Origin: DT-111 sp965263225
Lineage (GTDB): Bacteria; Bacteroidota; Bacteroidia; Chitinophagales; Saprospiraceae
DNA: 64,000 bases
Direction: 5' to 3'
Assembly: GCA_965263225.1 (NCBI GenBank)
Contig: CBDHHG010000035.1
Span: forward strand, 558,001 to 622,000
The translations under genes and the position numbers were made by a program. Shown piece after piece: positions 54,658 through 61,065 of the stretch. The notes beneath the pieces were generated by a model. The model did not search any database. It saw nothing but the letters and a program-made list of their open reading frames with translations, and was not told the origin of the DNA. The stretch's first letter is position 1, and the number at the start of each line of letters is the position of its first letter.

Positions 54658-56886
54658 TTAAGGTTTTAGGGTGTTAATGATGCCGGCATCAATCCAGTAG
54701 ATATCTTGATCACTGGTAAAAAAGAAATACTTTCCATCACGGCTAACGAATGGGCAAAGTTGATGTTTTTCATTGTTAATTTCCGGTCCCATATTTACAG
54801 CTGCTGTCCATCCGGTTTCTGTTCTGAAGCTGATGTATAAATCTCCGTGGCCCATTCCATCCTTTCTAACCGAACCAAAAATGATATAGGATTCATCTGG
54901 TGCCACGAAGGGATCTGCATCGTAACGAGTGGAGTTGACGGAATCCGGAAGTCGAATGGCAGGGTCGAAGGCCTCTTTACCGGGGCGAGCCATATAGAGG
55001 TCATAATTATAGGGTTCGTCCTTGGCGGCTTGTTTGTTAGAAGCGAAGTATAGATTACCGCTTTGAGTCAACGAGATATAGAACTCGTTGGCTGCCGTAT
55101 TGATAGCAGAGTCAAGCCGAGTAGGGGAACTCCAGCCATTTGGCCCTCTCTCTAAATACCATAGATTGGCATCTTTTTCCCCTAGTTTTCGGGTTCGAGT
55201 ACCGTGCGCTATGTAATACAATCTTTGATTGTCCAGAGATAACATCGGATCATGATAGCTCCCCGTTGCCGCTGGAAGCAGTGCTTCCGCTTGACTCCAA
55301 ACGCCATTCTTCAGCTTAAAGCTATAGGTAACATTGCGCCTACCTTCATCTACGCCTAGGTAGCATTCATCTCCAGCTTGAGAGAAAGTAATGCCAAATT
55401 CATGACGATCAGGCTTGGATACCAAGCCAGGTGCGAAGCGCTCAGCCTTTTGGCCGGGTGGCTTTTGCCCAAAGTACTGCATAGAATTGTCATAGATCGA
55501 GCCAACATTTCCCTGCACTACCTCTAGCAATTTATTGGGGTCATAAACTTGGCCCTTTTTCAACACCATTGCTACCGATCGGATTACACTTGGATTTGCT
55601 TCAAGATCTCCTCTCAGTACTACTAGGTCCGCTTGCATCCCGACTTCAATTGTCCCTACCTTCTTTAGTCCCAGAGATCGGGCTCCATTGGCCGTCATGA
55701 CTTGGATAGCTTCCTCAGGTCTGAATCCTCCCTCAATAAATAATTCGTAGTTCTTTTGATCTCCAAAACCCGGCAAATTGTAGATACCGGGGTCTGGTCC
55801 CGCGCTTAGTAAACCACCAGCTCTGAAGAATTGTAGATCATAGGCTAGAGACTTGGTCAGCCATTCCGGCTTGAAGTACCACCTGTCCCCTTGTTTCTCT
55901 TTTCTGGTTTTTCTTTCTTGATAGGACTTCAGCTGCCGTGGAGCCAATGCCAAGAGATCTCTTTCATCGGCTTCCATCCTTGCTTGTGTGGCAAAGATTG
56001 ATGGAGTGGAGCTGATAGCTACTTTACGGTCGATCAGTTCCTGTTGTATCGCCCGTACTTCGGCAGAATTGATCGGAAGCTCAGTTCGGAAACTTCTACT
56101 GCCTGAACATCGATTTGGCTGCCGATCCTCAGCGTGATCCATGCTGTGAATAAATCCGTGCTCTATGGCATCGATCCCTAGTTCAGCTGCCTCCTGGTAG
56201 GTCGTAGCGCATAAATGACCGCATACTTTGGCCCCCAAACTATGGGCCTGATCGATGATGACTGCTAAATCGGAGGGGCGAGTATGTTGATAAACTTTGA
56301 ACCACTTCACCCCACGTTTAGCCCAATAGCTAATTGTATCTCTTATATTTTTCTCATTGGTAAATCGGATAAAATGAGGCTTCCCTTCCGGCCCTGTGAA
56401 GTAGGGACTAGAATTTAGGATCTGGGGACCGGGCTGACCACCGGAGTCGATATCTGCGGCGATCGCCAATTCTTCGCGCACATTACCGGTACCACAGGTT
56501 TGAATGCTGGTTACGCCAGCTGCCAGATGTAGTTTGGGAGAGGTAAAGAGCATGGCACTATTGGGTAATCTCATATGGTTATGGGTGCCGACTATCCCTG
56601 GGATGATGGTGTGGCCAGCCAGGTTTATTTCATAGTAGTGAGAGGGAATTTGTGTAGAATCAGCGTGGCCAACTTTCTTGATGAGTTCCCCCTCTAGCAA
56701 AATCGTCTGCCGATCCAGAGCTGCGCCCCCTGTCCCATCAATTAACTTTACCTGCGTGAGGGCCAAATGGGACTGTTCTAATTTGAAGAAAGATCGCGTG
56801 TAATCGCTATAAGAGGGCTCGTTTTTCTGGCCAAATCCTTGGCTAGCAAAGAGAAGTAGAACTAGTAGGTATGGTATCTGTTGCAT
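54658..56886 (-). CDS. secreted amidohydrolase fused to PD40/WD40-like repeats
   Basis: A 742-residue exported protein. The signal peptide (about 1-19) ends near ASQGFGQ. The amidohydrolase domain (about 40-430) has metal-binding histidines in GIVGTHNHMRLPN, KVCGHLCATT and GIDAIEHGFIHS, and a later Asp in LLSAGPDPGIYN. After about residue 490 come TolB/PD40-type repeats such as YHDPMLSLDNQRLYYI, ANEFYISLTQSGNLYFAS and YDADPFVAPDESYIIFGS, which form a propeller. The substrate is unknown, and known relatives include imidazolonepropionase- and dipeptidase-like enzymes. It is 5 bases upstream of the first permease. Confidence 0.88.
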   Translation of the reverse strand: MQQIPYLLVLLLFASQGFGQKNEPSYSDYTRSFFKLEQSHLALTQVKLIDGTGGAALDRQTILLEGELIKKVGHADSTQIPSHYYEINLAGHTIIPGIVGTHNHMRLPNSAMLFTSPKLHLAAGVTSIQTCGTGNVREELAIAADIDSGGQPGPQILNSSPYFTGPEGKPHFIRFTNEKNIRDTISYWAKRGVKWFKVYQHTRPSDLAVIIDQAHSLGAKVCGHLCATTYQEAAELGIDAIEHGFIHSMDHAEDRQPNRCSGSRSFRTELPINSAEVRAIQQELIDRKVAISSTPSIFATQARMEADERDLLALAPRQLKSYQERKTRKEKQGDRWYFKPEWLTKSLAYDLQFFRAGGLLSAGPDPGIYNLPGFGDQKNYELFIEGGFRPEEAIQVMTANGARSLGLKKVGTIEVGMQADLVVLRGDLEANPSVIRSVAMVLKKGQVYDPNKLLEVVQGNVGSIYDNSMQYFGQKPPGQKAERFAPGLVSKPDRHEFGITFSQAGDECYLGVDEGRRNVTYSFKLKNGVWSQAEALLPAATGSYHDPMLSLDNQRLYYIAHGTRTRKLGEKDANLWYLERGPNGWSSPTRLDSAINTAANEFYISLTQSGNLYFASNKQAAKDEPYNYDLYMARPGKEAFDPAIRLPDSVNSTRYDADPFVAPDESYIIFGSVRKDGMGHGDLYISFRTETGWTAAVNMGPEINNEKHQLCPFVSRDGKYFFFTSDQDIYWIDAGIINTLKP

Positions 56887-57159
56887 CTTGCTTAATCATC
56901 TTTATTCGAAGGTTGGTATCCCAAAGTTGAAATGTAGCTCTACTCTGGTATTGCTAAATAGCATGGATAACTGGGGAATAGTTTTATGGGTTGAAAATAT
57001 GCGGCTAGACGTAAAATTTGGCATAAGTATAACCATCCCAAAAGAAGCCTTAAGGGGACAGGAATAGAAACCGATAGTCTAGAGCATTGTAGTAACTGGG
57101 GAGAAAAGTGAAGGCTCAAGTGGCTCAACTTGGGCTATGGACTTGAACTAGAAGGTACA

Positions 57160-57870
57160 TTAGGGTTGTAAATACTTCTCAGGATCTTCCACTTTGCCAT
57201 CTTTTCTGACTTCATAATGTAAGTGTGGTGCAGTGGAAATGCCTGAACTCCCCACCTTGCCGATGACTTCACCTTTTTTCACTTCCTGCCCTACCTCCAC
57301 GTTCAGTGCCGAAAGCTGGGCATACAGGGTTTGGTAGGACTCATCATGTTGGATAATGATCCGAATGCCGTATCCCGGAGTTTCTCCTGCTTTAATCACC
57401 TTCCCATCGGAAGTAGCCATCACGGGTGTACCCTCTGGTGCACGGAAGTCAACACCGCGGTGCATCCTTTTATACTTATGGATCGGATGAATCCTTTGCC
57501 CGAATCCACTGGTAATCTCAAAAGACTGGCCCAATGGAGAAATGTTTGGTGGATCCTGCTGATGAGCCCAAATGAAAGTACTACACAGTAAGAGACTAGC
57601 AAGTGCCAAGAGTGATACCTTTTTCATAATAGTGTGTTTTTGATTAATTGAATTGAGAATTTGCTCTTCAATCTCTTTGATTTCATCTTTTGGAAAGGTA
57701 TCAAAGGCTTGTGTTATAGCGGCAGAGAAAGCATTGCCTTCTTCCATGCGACTTTCGATGTCACTACATAAGTGATCTATTAATTCTTCTTTGAAGGGAT
57801 GATAGGATAAATCGGATTCTTCAATTAATTGCTCTACTAGGTCCGTCTGTTGCTCGTTCAGTTCCACCAT
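57160..57870 (-). CDS. HAAS-like domain fused to an M23 peptidase
   Basis: A 236-residue protein. The N-terminal 75 residues (SYHPFKEELIDHLCSDIESR, then AAITQAFDTFP) resemble the HAAS/DUF1700-type domain that often accompanies PadR regulators. A hydrophobic stretch (about 84-102, VSLLALASLLLCSTFIWA) follows, then an M23 peptidase domain: H137-x3-D141 in MHRGVDFRAP, and H216-x-H218 in APHLHYE, so all zinc ligands are present. Residue M82 begins MKKVSLLALASLLL, which by itself looks like a perfect signal peptide start, so a second, shorter product may also exist. It overlaps padR by one base (TAATG). Confidence 0.88.
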   Translation of the reverse strand: MVELNEQQTDLVEQLIEESDLSYHPFKEELIDHLCSDIESRMEEGNAFSAAITQAFDTFPKDEIKEIEEQILNSINQKHTIMKKVSLLALASLLLCSTFIWAHQQDPPNISPLGQSFEITSGFGQRIHPIHKYKRMHRGVDFRAPEGTPVMATSDGKVIKAGETPGYGIRIIIQHDESYQTLYAQLSALNVEVGQEVKKGEVIGKVGSSGISTAPHLHYEVRKDGKVEDPEKYLQP

Positions 57871-58208
57871 TATTGCATACTCGTTTTAGGGTGTAATAGT
57901 AGACTGATAAGGCGAACAAACTCCTCGAATTCAGCTACTTTTACTGCTGCTGCTTTAGTGCCGTTAGGTGTGAGGGAATAGTATTTACGTACTCGTTTTC
58001 CTATTTTTTCCTTTTCTGTGGTAACAAAGCCATCTGCTTCCAATTTATGGAGAGTGGGGTAGAGGGCTCCCTCAGTTAGCTGTATCTGTCCTTCGGTCAT
58101 TCCTTTTACCGTCTGGGTAATCTCGTAACCATACATACGCCCTTTTTCATCAAGAAGTTTTAGGATGATGGTCTTAAGGGTACCCTTAAGTAGTTCTTTA
58201 TTATGCAT
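57870..58208 (-). CDS. PadR family transcriptional regulator
   Basis: A 112-residue winged-helix repressor of the PadR family (short type, PadR-s2 or LmrR-like). Marks: LLKGTLKTIILKLLDEKGRMYGYEI, LTEGALYPTLHKLEADGFVTTE and KIGKRVRKYYSLTPNG, ending in a dimerisation helix. It probably represses its own promoter and the promoter of the FtsX permease upstream. The inverted repeat ATACAT-N9-ATGTAT overlaps both promoters. The -7 box of its promoter ends only five bases before the ATG, so the mRNA is likely leaderless. It is coupled by one base to the HAAS-M23 gene. Confidence 0.95.
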   Translation of the reverse strand: MHNKELLKGTLKTIILKLLDEKGRMYGYEITQTVKGMTEGQIQLTEGALYPTLHKLEADGFVTTEKEKIGKRVRKYYSLTPNGTKAAAVKVAEFEEFVRLISLLLHPKTSMQ

Positions 58209-58212
58209 AGGT

Positions 58213-58245
58213 CAAATATACATTGGACTCTTATGTATTTGCAAA
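58213..58245 (-). promoter_or_regulatory. padR promoter with inverted-repeat operator
   Basis: On the minus strand: TTTG (58242-58245), 21 bases, TATATTTG (58213-58220). The inverted repeat ATACAT/ATGTAT, with a 9-base spacer, occupies 58218-58238, between the two boxes and over the -7 box. The same site is found upstream of the permease at 60619. PadR-family repressors are known to bind ATGT/ACAT-type inverted repeats. The autoregulation is inferred. Confidence 0.7.
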
Positions 58246-58273
58246 TATTTTAACTTTTTTCTTGGGTCCAAGG

Positions 58274-60619
58274 CTATTCAGAGATACAATCCACCGGATT
58301 TACCCTGGCTGCTTTCAAAGTTTGTAAACTGATGGTTAGCCAGGCTATCAGCAGTAGGAAGGCCCCTGCTACAATTATGTAAGCTAGATCGATTTCTGTT
58401 CGGTAAGCAAAAGTGGATAACCATCTGTTAGCTAAGAAATAACCAATGGGAGCGGCTACCAGAATAGCAATGAAAACCAGCTTACTAAAGTCAATAGTAA
58501 GTAAACGAACAATCTGCTGGCTGGTGGCCCCCAGAACTTTCCTGATCCCGATCTCTTTGGTCCGTTTTTCAGCCATAAAAGCGGATAAGCCTAACAATCC
58601 TAGACAAGATATGAAGAGGGCTAGTATAGCAGCAAAGCGAGACAGGATAGCTACCTTCTTCTCGGCTACGTATTTTTGTTGGTAGTCTTCGCTGAGAAAG
58701 GTGAATTGGAATGGATAGCCAGTAGCCATACTTTTATAAAGACGTTCTATGTTGGCTAAGGTCTGCTGTTCGTTCCGCGCTTCGATTTTTATGGCGATCT
58801 TCAACGCTCGACCGGCACTCCAACGGAAGAAAGTAGGTTTTACATTTTCATGGAGAGATTCAAAGTGAAAATCGTGGGTGACTCCAATGATCTCCAATCG
58901 CTCTGTCCCGATTTGAATGACCTGACCCACCGGCTCGGCTAAGCCCATCAGCTTTTGTGCTTTTTCGTTAATGATTATCTTATCGGTCTCATTGCCTCTT
59001 TCTTCTGAAAAAAAGCGACCGTCTAACAGCTGAAGACCTAACATTTCCATCATGCCATAATTAACTCGGCCATGCTCAAACCAAATTTGTGTTGCTGGAT
59101 CTTTCCCTGCCCACTGGATATCTGCGGTGGAAGCCTGCCCTCCCACCAAGGCATGCGAAATACTAGAGGCATCAACTACACCTCGAACATCATTGAGCCT
59201 AGAAATGAACTCGTTCTGCTTTTCAATACTAAAGCCAGTGCTGCTCAAAGTGATAATTTGGTCTTTTTCGTAGCCGAGATTCTTTTCTTGCATAAATAGC
59301 ACTTGCTTATGCACGGTCCAAACTGCTAGAATTAGAATCATAGACATACCAAACTGGAAAATAACGAGCCCTTTCCTCAACCATGTTTCTCCTAAGACTG
59401 CTCGCAGAGACCCTTGCAGGATATCTTTGGGTTTAAAGCTGGAGAGATAGAAGGCGGGATAACTCCCCGCAAGCAACCCAGTTAGGAGGAGAAGTCCACC
59501 CGTTGCCGTCATTCCTTCCGCTGTAAATGGGAGACTTAAGTCCTTGCCCATAGTTTGACTAAAATAGGGTAGTACCAAGAAAACCAGCCCAACGGCTAAC
59601 CATCCGGCCAAGCAACTCTGTACAATAGCTTCCACTAAGTGCTGATAGATTAAGGCCGATCGATTGGCTCCGACCGCCTTTTTTATCCCTATCTCTTTCA
59701 TTCGTCTTGATGCCCGAGCAGTGGACAAATTCATGAAGTTGATGCAGGCAATAAGTAGAATTAGTAGAGCAATGACGGAAAATAGTCTTACATAAACGAT
59801 TCGTCCGCCCGTAGCCTTTCGGTTCTTATATGTGTTTTGCAGATAGAAGGAAGAGTAGGGGATCAGGAAAGGTGTCCAGGTAGATTCAGGGTATCTTTCT
59901 TGGATAAAGGCATTGATCTTTGAATTCAGGGCCTGTATATCTGTATTTTCTTGAACCTTTACATAGGTACGTGCATTGTACTGTCCACGCTCAATTCTCT
60001 GTCGAAAGTATTGCTCAAAGACGTCAAAGGACAATACATAATCAAACTGCATCGAAGACTGTGACGGTAACTTAAAAACACCTGTTACAGTTACTTCGTT
60101 TTGCATACTATACCATTGCCATCTCAATACTTTACCCACCACTTCTGTAGAACCGAATAGCTTCAAAGCCGTTTCTTCTGACAGCACAATGGACGCTGGT
60201 TTTTCCAGTACTTGCTCAGTCTTGCCCCGAAGTAGGGGATAGGAAAAGAATTGGAAGAAGGCAGAGGAGGCAAACTCTCCGACTAATGCCATTTGTTTAT
60301 CTTCTGTGGATAGGCTGGAATTAATTGCTCCCCAAGAACTGTTGACCACTGCTTCGATTTCAGGTATTTCTTCTGCAAGTTGATTAGTAAGCAGGCTGGA
60401 CGTATTTAACAGAGTCTCATGGCTATGTGCATCAGAGATTAAACGATACAATTGTGCATCCAATTTATGAAAACGGTCTACCTGCCATTCTTGATATACC
60501 CAAAGAGCTACCAAGAAGGTGGCGGCTAAACCGACTGAAAGCCCAATCTGATTGATGAAAAATGATCCTTTAAACCGCATGAAATGCCTTATTGCCAAAA
60601 CCAGATAGTGTCTCAACAT
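58274..60619 (-). CDS. FtsX/MacB-type ABC transporter permease
   Basis: A 781-residue permease, paralogous to the one at 52.2-54.7 kb, with two FtsX halves. The first segment (about 22-41) precedes a periplasmic MacB_PCD domain; three segments, a second periplasmic part and three more follow. Marks: EIGIKKAVGANRSALIYQHL and EIGIRKVLGATSQQIVRLL. The C-terminus reads VNPVDCISE where relatives have NPVEALR. It is the first gene of the cluster, with its own copy of the operator at 60687-60718. The gap to padR is 65 bases and holds the padR promoter. No ATPase gene is next to it. Confidence 0.93.
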   Translation of the reverse strand: MLRHYLVLAIRHFMRFKGSFFINQIGLSVGLAATFLVALWVYQEWQVDRFHKLDAQLYRLISDAHSHETLLNTSSLLTNQLAEEIPEIEAVVNSSWGAINSSLSTEDKQMALVGEFASSAFFQFFSYPLLRGKTEQVLEKPASIVLSEETALKLFGSTEVVGKVLRWQWYSMQNEVTVTGVFKLPSQSSMQFDYVLSFDVFEQYFRQRIERGQYNARTYVKVQENTDIQALNSKINAFIQERYPESTWTPFLIPYSSFYLQNTYKNRKATGGRIVYVRLFSVIALLILLIACINFMNLSTARASRRMKEIGIKKAVGANRSALIYQHLVEAIVQSCLAGWLAVGLVFLVLPYFSQTMGKDLSLPFTAEGMTATGGLLLLTGLLAGSYPAFYLSSFKPKDILQGSLRAVLGETWLRKGLVIFQFGMSMILILAVWTVHKQVLFMQEKNLGYEKDQIITLSSTGFSIEKQNEFISRLNDVRGVVDASSISHALVGGQASTADIQWAGKDPATQIWFEHGRVNYGMMEMLGLQLLDGRFFSEERGNETDKIIINEKAQKLMGLAEPVGQVIQIGTERLEIIGVTHDFHFESLHENVKPTFFRWSAGRALKIAIKIEARNEQQTLANIERLYKSMATGYPFQFTFLSEDYQQKYVAEKKVAILSRFAAILALFISCLGLLGLSAFMAEKRTKEIGIRKVLGATSQQIVRLLTIDFSKLVFIAILVAAPIGYFLANRWLSTFAYRTEIDLAYIIVAGAFLLLIAWLTISLQTLKAARVNPVDCISE

Positions 60620-60686
60620 ACTGTTAGGATTGAGGGAGTGTTCCAGAATACAAGAAAGATTTGATGGTTTTCTTGATACCTAAGAC

Positions 60687-60718
60687 AAATATACATTTGA
60701 CTCTTATGTATTTGCAAC
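60687..60718 (-). promoter_or_regulatory. permease promoter with the same operator as padR
   Basis: On the minus strand: TTG (60716-60718), 21 bases, TATATTTG (60687-60694). The inverted repeat ATACAT (60692-60697) and ATGTAT (60707-60712) has the same 9-base spacer as in the padR promoter. The two sites are identical over about 30 bases except for one base in the spacer and the flank. It should start transcription near 60681, about 60 bases before the permease start codon. Confidence 0.65.
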
Positions 60719-60846
60719 TTTTTTACTCTTTTCTTTTCTGAATGTCTTTTCGGGGATTTGTGTACGATAGCTGAAATGCTAGAGGGGACACACACTTAAA
60801 ATGGAGATTTAACTACCTTGGGATATTGCTGGGCTAGGATAAATAC

Positions 60847-61005
60847 TCAAGCAAACGAGCTCAGCAGGGCGACCGCCACCCCACCACTCATCAACAAACC
60901 CAAGATAGCAAAGAGTAGACTTACTCCCGCATGCTCTTTGGGGTGAGCCGCATATCGAATGAGCCCAATAAGGCTGAGGAACAAACCCAATCCAAGAAAA
61001 AACAA
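60847..61005 (-). CDS. possible small membrane protein, DUF4190-like
   Basis: An open frame of 52 residues from a TTG at 61005, too short for an ordinary ORF search. It has two hydrophobic segments (LFFLGLGLFLSLIGLI and LLFAILGLLMSGGVAVALL) joined by a polar HPKEHAG loop, which resembles the DUF4190 family. There is no ATG in frame. The frame begins just after the terminator of the macroglobulin gene, with TTG codons at several places as the only possible starts. It may be a real two-span protein or a remnant of one. Confidence 0.35.
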   Translation of the reverse strand: MFFLGLGLFLSLIGLIRYAAHPKEHAGVSLLFAILGLLMSGGVAVALLSSFA

Positions 61006-61019
61006 GCCAAGAGATGAAA

Positions 61020-61051
61020 AAGAGGTCTTTCTATTTATAGAAAGACCTCTT
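61020..61051 (-). terminator. terminator of the alpha-2-macroglobulin gene
   Basis: AAGAGGTCTTTCTA and TAGAAAGACCTCTT pair perfectly over 14 bases around a TTTA loop. On the minus strand it is followed by TTTT, 15 bases after the stop codon of the gene. Confidence 0.85.
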
Positions 61052-61065
61052 AGTGATTATCTTTC

